DNA of 64,000 nucleotides from Symsagittifera roscoffensis (Eukaryota > Xenacoelomorpha > Acoela > Convolutidae). The notes under the pieces were generated by a model that was given only the letters and a program-made list of their open reading frames with translations, was not told the DNA's origin and did no database searches. Of the stretch, positions 36,100 through 48,053 are shown piece after piece (the first letter of the stretch is position 1; every line of letters begins with the position of its first letter). The stretch is from the NCBI RefSeq assembly GCF_963678635.1, contig NC_087071.1, forward strand, positions 18,353,613 through 18,417,612, written 5' to 3'. The position numbers and the translations under genes are program-made.

Positions 36100-36445
36100 A
36101 GTCCATAAATCAGAGAGATCCTTAACGTCTTCGATTGTAATTGAGTTCTCCACATGTACTTCTTCTTCCCATGGGAAGAGCAAATCGTTCACAGGTTACG
36201 GCACATAACTGGAGTCAGGAACCTCGGGATAATGCATCCCAAATTGTACTGCAATCTGCGACATCATTTTCATCATTCCAAGCTGATTCTTGGTTATGAG
36301 AACCTTTATCTGGGATGTTTGTTAAAGTTTCTCCTCATAATCTCGATCATGTGCCACACTTGAATTGGAACATCCATTTGAGCCAACAAAATCCCGGAGA
36401 CTCACTCGAGCACCTTGATTGTCATCATTTCTGTTGAAATCTCGA
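36100..36445 (-). pseudogene. Unassigned conserved coding segment (FPWEE), copy 1
   Basis: Minus-strand segments read NGCSNSSVAHDRDYEEKL, then, in shifted frames, a stretch ending in HYPEVPDSSYV, then NDLLFPWEEEVHVENSITIE (36120-36190). The partner at 40085-40483 aligns throughout. Here the frame stays open past FPWEE into ITIEDVKDLSDLW, whereas the partner has a stop directly after it. The strand agrees with the other minus-strand Maverick genes. No family recognised. Confidence 0.4.
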
Positions 36446-36779
36446 CAGATATTTGTTTCATTATTGGGAAAGTTGTCAATAAGTTCACAGTCAGCTCTTT
36501 GGATAAATTTAAGGTTTAAGGGTTTTTCCTTTGCATTTGTCCATAAATACACTGATAAGGTTGATAAAAATAGAAATGTTTGTAAAAATTGAGTTGAATT
36601 GTACCTTTTTTCAACTGTGATTTGATTTTCAAGATTCACTTGAACCAACTAGTGAAATAAACTCTCGTAGTTTGGTAGAAATTATTTGAGCCATAGCTTC
36701 GGAGAAGTTAGAATACAACCGAATAAACGTGACAAAATTGCTTCCGAAGTTGTTGCCTCATCACATGTAGTTGATAAAA

Positions 36780-36840
36780 TTAGCCACACGAATGCAAATG
36801 CAAATGCTTACGAATGCAAATGCAAACCCGAATGCAAATT
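36780..36840. repeat. Short tandem repeat GAATGCAAATGCAAA
   Basis: Four to five copies of AATGCAAATGC-like sequence. The frame through it (NANPNANF) is low-complexity and not a gene. Confidence 0.75.
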
Positions 36841-37287
36841 TTAAAATTCTGAAAAAAAATAGCACAAAAAATAAAAAGAGATATAATACGTACGTCCGAA
36901 AAACCCTTCAGATTTTTGTACATGACTCTCTTCATCAAAAACATACTTTGCGAAAATAATTGTCTGTTTCATTCATCATCGATCTTAACTTTGGAAAGAA
37001 AAAATTGATAATGGTTAAAATTTAAACTTCAAGAGCACAAGATAATACAAAAGGATTTGATGTAAAGACATCGAGTCCATGTTCCTGGTGCAAATGCTCT
37101 CCTTTCTGCACAGGGAAGAGTTTTTGCATGTCTATATGGGTAGTTGCTACACTTCCAATCATTTTCTATATCTTTGAAAAACAATTTTTGAGTTTTGATC
37201 TTGCGTAGTCATCCAAGATCGTAACTTTTGTTTCCAAAATTTCTGAAAAATTTTTATATTTTGCAAAAACGTTTGCAAAAAACATAG

Positions 37288-38768
37288 TTTCTGGAGCTTT
37301 TCATTTATTCAATATTTTTTCAAGCTCATTGTTTTTTTTCAAAACCACTGCGTTCATTGACTTTTGAAGAAGCTTCGTACACCAAGCAGATTGGGATGTT
37401 GCTTTGAACATTTTGGCCTGAAGAAAGGAATATCCCACAGTTTGTCCAAATTTAAAAACTCGTAAGTCTTTCACTGTTTTGTTTTCGATACACTCAATGT
37501 CCGAAACAATGAGACTAATGATGTTAACTGTTTTCGCTGAAACTTGTTGTTGAAATGACTAACAATCGAGCAATGCATATGATGTTGAACCAAAACCTTT
37601 ACAAAAAAACAGAAAAGCAATCCGGTCACGTGACCAAGAAAACGACAAACAAAAGAGAAATCTAGTTACAACACATTAATAACCAGGTACCATTTGCGTA
37701 GTCGACTTTACAGACACAGCTACTTCGTGTAGAATTGCATGAAGTCTGAAGATTTTGGATTTCGCAAAAATAATCAATACAGGCATTCTATATCATTTTA
37801 ATCCACTAAAATGAGTTTTTTGTTCCATTCCTCCCAAGTGTATGTTCATTTCCAGAAGAATACAGGTACAAAGAAAGTAGTTTTTTCTTTTTGTAATTGA
37901 AGAAGAGCCATGGTTAGTCAAATCATAATTTTCGAGAATATCATTCAATTTATGAACGTTCAATTTCTACAGTGCATTCCTCAACCATCATACAAACTTT
38001 TTTGAATGTCTTTACATAGGACAACACCGAAGGGATAAAATCAACCAATTTATCCCAATCCTTTTTACTAACTGAAGTTTTTGATTCTTTTTCAAGTGTT
38101 TCCTTTCCTATGATATTCGATTAGATCCAGTTTTTTCTTTTTCATATCTGAATGATAACTTAAAAAAATTTAGGTCTGCAAAAGACAAAATCCATTCAGA
38201 TTGAGAAATTTGTAATTCTGTTTTCAAATATTGCAATTTTGGTAGATTTTGAGTTTTCGAAACTGTTAGCGAAAAATTCTACTACTTTACTTGTAAGACA
38301 AAATGGAAAAGTCTCTTTTTTTTGAAGATTCAAAATGAGAAATCTGGAAAACCAATGCTTTTTTCTTAATGCTCAGCTGAAAGAAATTTAAAAAAATGAT
38401 TCAAAAAGATGATTATTTGAACTATATGAGTATAATAACATCACTCAACATAATAACTGAACATTGCAGTTCTCAACAAACAGGCTTGCTCAACAAACAT
38501 TGCAGTTCTCAACTTGCTTCAAGACTTCGTTCTCCTTTGCAGTGAAGAGTCAAACCTTGTTCACATTGTACTTTTTGATTGTGCCACACACCCTCCTCTT
38601 CTTGTATGTTGCAATGTCATACATCGCATGACAGCTCGAAAGTGAAGAGTCAAACCTTGTTAACACTCTGATTTTTGATTGTGCCACACATCCTCCTCTT
38701 ATTGTATGTTGCTATGTCATACATTGCATGACAGCTCCTACTCCATGGTTGAGTCTTTGGCGGAATAG
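37288..38768. repeat. Segmental duplication A, copy 2
   Basis: Partner of 29698-31140 in direct orientation. Matching landmarks include CACTGTTTTGTTTTCGATAC near 37473 and the nested tandem units at 38545-38740. It joins directly to duplication B copy 2, with no 3-kb intervening segment. Confidence 0.85.
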
Positions 38769-40483
38769 GTTTCAATAAAAAAACGAGTCCAAGGTTTTCA
38801 GCAGTGTAATGAAATTAATTCGTATCGCTGATATCCGTTTTCCTTCATTTTCACCAAAATGGACAGGCTGGTACTTTGGAGTTTTTACGATTCTTTCTTA
38901 TTTAGCATTTAGAAGCAGGGTTCAAAGTAAAATGATCCGTTGTAGTGATTTTGGGACCAAGAAACTCCACAAAATTTGTAGGTTTTTGTGCAAATTCGAA
39001 ATAATTGAGAAGGAAATTTTTTCGTAAACACCTTTTGATTTTGAGACATAGAGCTAGCTGATCAGAACTAGAGATTTTTTTTAAAAAAAAGTTATTTGGA
39101 AACTGACAGAAAAGGGTAAAGGTAGATGACTCACCGTTCATTCCAAATAAGGTTTTATTACAATGTATGGCATAGTGAGTATGTGATGATCTAAATATGG
39201 TCATTGCGTGGGTGCTAACACTTTTATATAAGCAACGCATTGTAAAAATCAATCTTTTTCAGCAAATAATTGGTGATGGCATCTGCTATGTGTCAAAAAT
39301 ATCTCAATTTATATTTGGGTTTTAATTATGTGAAACTTTTAACAAGTGTGCTAAAATTGACTAAAGATTTTTTCGAAAGATGCACAATTTGATTTGATCT
39401 TTTCAACAAATTTGCAAAAGTTTGATTAAGTTTCTTACAAAATTCAAAATTGTTTTAATTTTTCTCAATAAATGTGCGAAAATGCTTATAAATTTTTTGT
39501 TTATGATGCAAGCTTTTGTGGTTCTTTAAAAAAGATATGCAAAACCTGGCTTCTTTTTTCTCATGCATATGCTCAAAAATTATTGGTTAGACAATTTCAA
39601 TTTTGATGAAATCGAGTGCTATTCCCTATCTTAAAGCTTTTTTTTTTCTGATGTTTTTGATCAATATAAAAACAAAAAAAAGAATTTTTTGATGATCAAA
39701 TTTGACCAAAGAAATTCATAATCTGTTTAAATTCCTTTATTTCTTTGATTTTGTCTGCTAAAAACAATTTGAAATTTTCGCAAAGTGCAAAAAATTTGGA
39801 AAAATTTTAATGATGTGTGCAATTGTATTAATTCTCTTAATCATTTGTGCCACAAAAAAATCTTTTTTTTTACAAGATGATGAAATTTTTTTGATTTTCT
39901 TACCAGGTTTGCAAAAATTTTGTGAAATGTTTCGCAAATTACATAACTAATTAGTTTTCTTAACCGTGTGCAAACTTGTTCTAACATACTTTTATATCAC
40001 CACTAGATGAAAAAAAAATGAAATACAAAGCACTAGACAGCAACCAAACTATTTACAAATCACAGAGCGTCGAGCTGCAGAAGAGTTTCGCAAGTTATCA
40101 ATGGAGCGCAAAGCCTTGATGGTTCGCTCACTGCAGTCCATAGTTCAGGGAGCCCCACAACGTCTTCGATTGTAATTGGGTTCTACACATACCCTTATTC
40201 TTCCCATGGGAAGAGGAACTCGTTCACAGGTTGCGCCACATAACTGGAGACAGGAACCTCGGGATAGTACATGCCAAACTGTTCTGCAATCTGCGACATC
40301 GCCTCCATCTTTCCAAGCTGATTCTTACTTATGAGAAACTTGATCTGGGTATTTTCAGTAAAATTTCTCCTCATGATCTCAATCATGTGCATATATGAAT
40401 TGGAACATCCATTTCAGCCAAAAAAAGTCCCGGAGACTGACTCGAGAATCTTGATTGTCATCTTTTCCGTTGAAAACTCGTGA
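38769..40483. repeat. Segmental duplication B, copy 2
   Basis: Partner of 34144-36445 in direct orientation. Landmarks are GGTCATTGCGTGGGTGCTA near 39198, the TATATAAGCAACGC box, and TTCTTCCCATGGGAAGAG near 40199. It lacks the part of copy 1 that contains most of the 34631-34864 frame. Confidence 0.8.
40085..40483 (-). pseudogene. Unassigned conserved coding segment (FPWEE), copy 2
   Basis: The minus-strand frame at 40195-40392 reads IKFLISKNQLGKMEAMSQIA and then YYPEVPVSSYV and PVNEFLFPWEE, where it stops. The aligned segment of copy 1 is broken upstream but open downstream of this point, so the two copies complement each other in what survives. No family recognised. The regular amino-acid composition in an AT-rich setting supports past coding use. 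Confidence 0.45.
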
Positions 40484-40489
40484 GATTGT

Positions 40490-42050
40490 AATTCATACTG
40501 AGAAGTTCATATTGAGAAACTAGTTAAAATACAGAGAAGAAACACCAAACTTGACTAATTTAGAGCTGAGAGAGGAGGTAGTTGACGGTAGTTAATTGAA
40601 ATTAAAATCCTTTTTACTCCAGAAGGAGCGGCACCTTCAACTTAAATCCGTGGTTTTAACCAATCAGAATAGAGTTTCCGTAGCTGCTTTCGAGCAGCGT
40701 CAAATCAAAGTCCAATTTCCTTTTAGGGTATTTTTGATAAAAAGTCGTATTCAATCAGAAGCAAAGTTCCATTTAAGTCTTTTTTTACAATTTGTCCTTA
40801 CAAATCACAAAAATTTACATGTATGTTAAATTGTCGTATTCATTAAAGAACATTTTTGAGGAATCAAATCTTCCGAATAAGTGAACATATACACAAAATT
40901 GCAAAAATGAACAACCCCAAGTTCAGGTTGTTTGCTGTAAAATTAGGAAAAATTGGCGATTCAATTAAGAAATGATAGAAAACTAATAAAAGTAGCTTTT
41001 CTCCAAACTTTTTTTCACAAATCAAAATAATTTTCTGAATAGAATCAATAAGTATTTACTAAATGTTTAGTTGATTGTCAAGTTTTTTTGATTTTGAGGT
41101 AAATTTGAGAGGGGAGCGCGAAGTTGATGAATTTTTGAAAGCAAATCTCTTGAAATCTGGTTCCAAATTAAATGATACAGGATTTTGAACTTCAAAAACC
41201 TTCCTAGAAATGAAGGAAAAAAAACTCTGCTGGGGCATTTCGACAAATTTGGGAATTTGGCAGGGATTCAAAAATTTTTTGAAATATTATATTCCGACTT
41301 TTTGATTAACTTCAAATTTTCTAAAATAAACAAAACCTCTTTTCTTGTTAGATGTAATTTAGTATTAAGTTTCAAACTTTGATACTCAATACACGGTTGA
41401 AAAATAGTTTTTTTAAGTAAGTTTACCTAAATAGTTAGTCGAATACTTCTATTTGGACATTATAAACATCAAAAAAATTGTGAAAAATTAAAAATCACAT
41501 TTGTTTCATCAAAAACGAAAAACACTCGGAAGGTTTTCTTTTTTTGTAAAACACCTGGAGAATATCAAACGTTTTTTTTATCTGACAATAATAATATAAT
41601 GATGATATTTCATCCAAAAATTTGTCTAGAAACTACTGAGTTTAGATTGGTTGATTATTTTTCTGAAAAATTTGAGAATTACTGACTTAAAAGGTTTTTT
41701 AGGCAATGACGTCATAACCGTAAAACAAAATTTAGTTGAGCAGTGTCGTTACCTGGAAATTAAAAAAAGAATTTTTTATAGATTTTGACGTCATATACAT
41801 GAAGAATGATTTCATGGCCATAAAATGACAAAAGCGTAGGCGATGAGGTCATTTTTAGTATAAATTTACTTCTTTTGTATGAATAAATTGTTTTTGCCAT
41901 TCAGAAACAGTTAATTGAAGTTAACTTCAAATTTTAAAATTTGTTACTTCGCAAAAAGGAAAAATTGAGCATTTTTTTTTCCAATTGGTATTTCCAATTA
42001 CTTCATTTGGAGCATTTCCGAAACCCCAGTTTAATTTTGTCTAACTTTTG
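40490..42050. other. No gene seen; two TGACGTCA palindromes
   Basis: AT-rich. TGACGTCA, the core of a CRE/ATF-type site, occurs at 41707-41714 and 41786-41793, upstream of the polymerase remnant. I see no exon here. Confidence 0.4.
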
Positions 42051-42065
42051 AAACGAGAAAGTGAA

Positions 42066-45000
42066 GTGTGGAGACTGCGAAAACATGTATAATTGCCAGC
42101 ACGCAGCACGACATCGAAAGATGTGCACTAAAAGAGTTATTTATAGCCCTGATTCTAGGTTTTTCCTTTACAGCCAGCAAGAACTATTATATTGCTAAGA
42201 AGCATGCTCTATCAAGTTCTAAGCAGTCGATGGTTTGTTCTGCTTGTGAGCAAGAGTTCACACATTACTACTCTCTCCAACAACATCGCAGAATGCAATA
42301 TGGAGCAAAAAAACGGAAACAACGGACTTCAACAAGATTGTGAAGGAAGAAGGGGAGGATGATGAAAAATTGAAGGAGAAACTTAATGCTGGTGTTCATT
42401 TTTTAGTATATCGTGGATGTAAAACGGGTATTTAACTTCCAAATGTCCAGTTAGGACACCAAAATCTTTGACGAGAACCTTGAATAAGCCTTTAACAAGC
42501 TTAATATTGCTGCTAAAATCAACATTGCTCTGGGGTTTCTTCTTCGAAGTATTGAGACTGGTAAATTTCTACGTCATTGAAAAAACTACTTTGTTTGAAA
42601 AATGCCATTTGTTGCGTACTAAAGCAGACTTGGTAACATTTCGACGAAAGTTAGAAAAACTGGATATTGTGGAGCAATGCACTTAAGAACATCAAAACAC
42701 AAAGTACAGATTCAGGTTGATTACTATTATTGCAAATTATCAAAAATATCACAATGAGATGTCCGAACTCTTTCTTAACTGAGCTTTTTTACGACATACA
42801 CAAGTGAACTGTCTTTTATCCAACCAAGACAAGGAACCAAACATGTGTATTTTCCGCGCATTAGCTATGTACATGAATGGACAGAATGATCTCGAGTCTC
42901 ACGTTTCTAGATATTTTGCAGATTTCATACTAAAATCCGGTTATGATCAAAAATTGTTTCGTGGAGTTTCCGTTGAAGACTTGCCCGTTGTCCAGAAAAT
43001 TGGGCAAAAAAAACCTTATATACGGTTTCGATATCTAAGAAAAAGAATTTGTAAGAGAACTAGCTCGGCGCAGTATTGGAAATTTCGCTAAAACAGTCAC
43101 ACTACTGATAGTCAACAATCAAATCACTATTTCAAACAATATAGATAATTTTTTCAGATGATTTCGATGCCCTAGCTGTGACAATTTTTTCCACAAATCA
43201 AACCACTTCAATAAGCATCTCTTGGGATGCAGGGATCAAATGAAGCAGAATCAACCAAAAAATTGTGTATGAGCTCCTTAACGCCTTGTTTAAAAGGCTA
43301 CAGGGATTCAATCTTCCAATTTCTTAAAAAAACTTTTTAACAACCTAACAACTTTCGATTTTGAGTCAACATTTGTTCCAACAGAAGAACTAAAAGAGAC
43401 ATTAACTACAAGCTGGATCGGAAAACATGTCCCAACTCTAGTCTCTATGACATCAAATCTGATATACGAACCCATTTTTTGTTTTAATAAGGATCCACAG
43501 AACTCGATTTTGATTTTGTAAGCAACCTCGAAATGTTGGCTGAGGAAAGTAAGCTGGAGATGAGAACAAATTTTTAAGATTTTGAAGTAGCTGTCAATGA
43601 ACGAATACATTGAAGACTCGTTAAAAGCAGATATGACAACACAGCTTTTGAAGATTCAAAAAATCAACTCATTGATTTGAAACAACATCTTGAGAGAAAA
43701 GTAAAAACTTTACCTGTTTTCGGATTTAGCAGCGATAGATATCAGTTAAATTTGATCAAGTCCTACTCAATTCCTTAGTGGATTCGCAATAAGCAACAAG
43801 AAACATCGGTCATCAAAAAAGTGAACGATTTTATTTCAGTCAAATCTGAGAAGTACAATTTCTCGACATAATGAAATTCTGAGTTGAGAAACAACACTGG
43901 ATTCTATTCTCAAAGCCTAGAAAATTACCGAAACTAAAGTATTCTTTCCCGATGCGGGGTTTGAAAACCCAGTTAAACTTGATTTTCCCAAATTCCCACT
44001 ATATGAAGCCTTTTTCAATAAACTTAGACACATCAATCCTCTAGACAGCTACTTCAAGGCCTATGAGAAAATGAGTAAGAGTGCGCTTGACGAACAACAT
44101 GCACTGAAACGATTTCAAATCAGGACAGTTACTCCATCTTGTTTGAAGAAACACGGAAGGACAGTGCTCAAAGACAGTTTGAAGTGGTATAAAAACATGG
44201 CAGATATACAAAAAAAAATCAGTTTTACCAAAATAAGGGGTTAAAATTGTTGCAACTTGGATAAACACTTCCTTATCTAGCAAACATTTTACATAAATTT
44301 TATCCATTTTGCGAAAAATATAAACACTTGTGTGAAAAAAAACGAGAAGATATGACCGGTGGTCCTACATTTGTGTTTACCCGAAAAGCTGTTGTTGATG
44401 AAACTTTCATCTGAATTTCATCAAACACTTGTAAATCGATCGTTGGGGTTGATGCAGGTCAACTTTACTCTTTCTCAATCAGACTTATACAGACTTCCTG
44501 TTAGTAAAAATAAAAGATGGAAGAAATTGGCTATTTTCAATGTGATTTAGTTGAAACGAAAACTTGCCATTTATCCCCAATTTTCCAAAACATCGAAGTT
44601 GAAAAAACGATGTTGGAGAGTATGCAAATGAAAACTATGCAAATGAGAACGAAACATTAAAACATCCTCAGAGAAAGCTGATCTAAAGCTTCAAGCTAGA
44701 AAATGGAACAGTTTTAACCCCTCTCTTCATTTTTCATTTGGAACTTGCCTTGCACTGCACCAAAAGTTACCGCTTTGTTATGTAATTTCCTCGAAAATGT
44801 TTCAATATTTTCGTTCAATCAGTGGTTGATGCTAGAAGAGAAGGAAATGAGAACCCTCCATCAGGAATGCTATCAGCATCAATGAACCTTTTGGGTAGTT
44901 CCTCCTATGGATATCAGATGATGGAGAGATCCAGACATACAATCACGAAATATCTCAAGGATGAAAAGACTCATAAGGCAATCAAGGAACCCTTGTTCGA

Positions 45001-45692
45001 ACGACTGAAAACAATTGAGAAATATTGGTATGAGGTGGAGTTGGTGAAACAATTGGTATCTGTGTGTGATGGTATGAGTTGGTGAAATACTGGTATGATG
45101 TGGAGTTGGCGAGCACAGAGAACCCATCATTAATGGATTTACATACTTCAGTACGCAAAACTGAGAACGTTGGAGATGAACACAGACTCACTTTATTTAG
45201 CACTTGCTGAAGAAAGTTTGTATAGCTGTATCCAGCCAGATAAGAGAGCTGCTTGGGAAAAATGAGGGAAATGATTGCAGAGACTCTTTCAAGGCAGATT
45301 GCAAAATCTAACTCAGAAAGAGTTGCAGTACCTATTGAAAAAACAAAAGGAAGGAGCCGAGATTTTTCAAAGAGGAGCTTAGGTTTAGGTGTACGGAGTT
45401 GCTCTGTTACGTAGCAAGACTTATTGCTGCTCTGACAACAAGTCAGATAAGTTCAAACTCAGTAGAAGAGGTCTGATTAAAACGATCAGTAGAAGTGTCT
45501 GTAGACGGGCCCATGTCAAGTTATAGGAGATTACTCGACAAACCAGTCAGCTTCATAGCTACAAACAGAGGATTCAGAGCTGTAAATCATATGGTTGCTA
45601 CATATGAGCAGACAAAGAAAATAAGACTTAGTTATTTTTGTTCAAAAAGACAAGTTCAAGATGATGGAATTAATACAAAACCATTGAACTTA
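42066..45692 (+). pseudogene. Maverick protein-primed type B DNA polymerase, copy 1
   Basis: Only this copy has the N-terminal part: a CGDCENMYNCQH...RHRKMC cysteine/histidine cluster at 42066-42125 and a second finger-like CSACEQEF...QQHRRM near 42238-42298. Then come FRALAMYMNGQNDLESH (42855), an exonuclease-I-like FDFES (near 43355), the exonuclease-II region GFSSDRYQLNLIK (near 43725; family members usually have Asn and Asp where S and Q stand), polymerase motif A DAGQLYSF (44451), motif B LLGSSSYGYQ (from about 44888) and motif C, here NTDSLY at 45179-45196, with Asn in place of the first catalytic Asp. It ends with KRQVQDDGINTKPLNL at 45645-45692. There are many frameshifts and stops. 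The family replicates the element using a protein primer; this copy cannot do so. Confidence 0.85.
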
Positions 45693-45951
45693 TAAGAACT
45701 GAAGCAATGCAAAGAAAAATTACGAGAACAGATGTCACGTATTAAGTTTAGGTACGATGTAGTGTTTTGTTAATTTTTCATTATAAAGTTGCGGTAAATT
45801 TAAAGTACGACGCACTGATTTATTTATTTTCTTCGTATATGTTTTTTTTTCTCAAAAAAATTAATTTTTGGGGTTTCAGTAGGTTTGAGCATATTTTCCT
45901 TGGAATAAAAAAAGTTTTTAAATATAAGATTGTCTCAAAAAATAGTTAAAA

Positions 45952-46284
45952 GGTCAAATCATATAAAATCTTACCGTGTTTTAAAAATTTTTAGCAGAAA
46001 GTTCCCTTTTTTGATCAAAAAAACTCAATTTTTGCCCAAAAATCCTTACTTTATTTTTGACAAAAAACAATTGACTTACCATGAACCAAAAAACTAAGAT
46101 CAATACCTTCATTCCACAATATTTACGTATTAGACCAAAGTATTTAACAAATAGATAACACGCGCCGAGATTTTTTCCAAAAAACTAGATATTTCCACAC
46201 AAAAAAAAACATCATTTTACTTAGCAATGTCTTATGATTTCACAAGACATGAAACCTTACCAATACTATTTCCTATCTTAATAA
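45952..46284. repeat. Dispersed repeat 3' of polymerase copy 1
   Basis: The reverse complement aligns along its length with 63690-63960: TAAGATAGG(G)AA, GGTAAGGTTTCA, TGTGTGGAAAT, CTAGTTTTTT and AAAATCTCGG occur in the same order and spacing. It is repeated at 51199-51530 as part of the 5.2-kb tandem unit. It may be part of a Maverick end or an unrelated element. Confidence 0.65.
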
Positions 46285-46359
46285 CTTGTAGACTCTATAC
46301 CCAATGTTAAAACAAAGCTTTGAGACCTGATCTTCTGTTCCCTATAAGAGACATGATGA

Positions 46360-47320
46360 GGGTCTCCCCGCACCACCCCCACCCCAACTCCCACCTCCCC
46401 ACTTCATCCCAACCCCCAATTTCTATTATCCAAGATAATGCATTATAACCGACTACTTTTGAAATAAAACTCCCTCCTAATCCATTATAATTGGTTTTAA
46501 ATCTTGTTTTTTAGAAATAAGTTAGATTATTTTTGCTTAAATTTTGCCAATTTTGCAGGAAATTCGCAAAATGCATGCCATGTCTTTCGTAAATGCCGTC
46601 TCTCAACGTCACCTCCTCAAATTTTTTCTACTTTCTCCAACGAAAAATTGGGGCGGTCAACTGGGGGGTGTCCATCATAAACCCTTCTCCTCAAAGTCTA
46701 CCAATAAATACCAAACCCCCCCCCCCCCCCCACCCCTGTGTTCAACCATAAGGAGGAGGCGAATGGCGCTTTTGGTAAGCTGGCATGAAGGAAGGGGGGG
46801 GGAAGCGGGGCTAGGGGGTACAAGGCGGGGGGTGGGGTGTAAAATAAATTGGGGGGAGGGGGGTAAACTAAATTGGGGGAAGGGTCTTGGGGGTAAATAG
46901 GGAGGGGAGCTAAACGGGGTGGTAAATATAAATGGCGGATAAAGAAAACTGGGGGGGGGGGGGAGGAGGGAGGGTGAGGTAAGGGGAGGTTCAATGAGAA
47001 AATAAGAAAATATCAGACACAAATAAAAACTTGTCAGTGTTTAATGTGAAATAAAAATTTTTATGCAACATAATACGTAGGAACTACGAACTACACTAAA
47101 CAGGCAATGAGATAACTTTGAAACAAATTGTAAATTTCAAGAAAAACCTTTCGAAAAAAAAATTGGCTGATAATAATTGAATATATTGGATTATATTGCC
47201 ATAAAATTATAAGGATTATAATCCATTTTTAATAAGTTATAATCAATTTTTTTTGCAATTTTAATGATACTGACCTTATTATGACCAAATAATCCATTAT
47301 GATCCATGGCCTCTCGGTGC
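46360..47320. mobile_element. GATTAT-rich TIR element copy with long G-rich tract
   Basis: Reverse-complement relative of the 2471-3325 element. The right end ATCCATGGCCTCTCGGTGCGG (47304-47324) matches the left terminus of that element, and GCAAAATGCATGCCATGTC near 46567 matches its central block. The tract at 46790-46980 contains many runs of four or more G on the plus strand. Open frames here on the minus strand (proline-rich) are products of the G/C runs and not genes. The left end is not preserved. Confidence 0.6.
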
Positions 47321-47329
47321 GGGTTCTCC

Positions 47330-48050
47330 CAAATTGGCCAAAATGGCTAGCTCTAAATATCCATAACTTTACGAAAAATGATCACAAATAAAATCTTTTT
47401 TCAAAATTAAAATTAAAACAACAATAGCTCTTGAATGAATTCAAAAAATACGTCAAAATGGCTAGTTAAAAAGTCAAAATTTGCCTCAAGAAAAAATCCA
47501 CCCGAGCACAAATATTCCGTTATTTTTGTCAGGAAAGTCGGAACAAAAAGATTTGCTCTGAGAAAAGAAACTTTTTTTTTCATGTGTGTTCAAGAAAAGC
47601 GAGAAGAGAACTGAACAAAATTCAAGCTTTGAGCGGTTGCTCACTATTGGACTTGTACCGACGATTTCTTTAAAGGTTGTAACTACACTTAGTCTTTTTA
47701 TAATTTTTTTTTCATTTGCCCGCTGAAAAATCTCATTTTGTGTTAATATTTCAAAATGTTCCAAAATCATACGCTTTTTTCAAATTTAAAAAGTAAAAAA
47801 CAGCAGAAAATTTTTATTCAAACAGCCCTTACATCTATTTTAAGAACTTTTGTTAAATTTTGATTTTTTTTGGCAATTTGGCTTACATATAGATGTGAAA
47901 CAGCGAAGCGATGTTGATCGAAAAAATATATAATTTTTGAAGTAAACATTCGGTTTCACCCCTCTTCAAGACTCACAGAGCTGTCTTTAATTTCCAGATA
48001 ATGTCATTGAATTCAACAAACACAACTTAGAATATTCCAAACAAAGATCA
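47330..48050. other. No gene seen, between the two polymerase units
   Basis: AT-rich sequence present only once. No recognisable domain or repeat. Homology of the second 5.2-kb unit begins at about 48054. Confidence 0.45.
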
Positions 48051-48053
48051 TTT

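Larger units (their letters stand above)
34144..36445. repeat. Segmental duplication B, copy 1
   Basis: Homologous to 38769-40483, starting at TTTCAATAAAA(G/A)AACGAGTCC in both. The right copy lacks about 0.5 kb corresponding to roughly 34685-35215. A TATATAAGCAAC box lies near 34580 and is conserved at about 39226 in the partner, shortly upstream of a TTTTTCAG and an ATG. Confidence 0.8.

Noticed and set aside
46675-47022. Proline-rich minus-strand frames of 98-115 codons, with counterparts at 51919-52222
   Set aside because: They arise from G/C homopolymer runs inside a repeat element, overlap one another in several frames and differ in length between copies.
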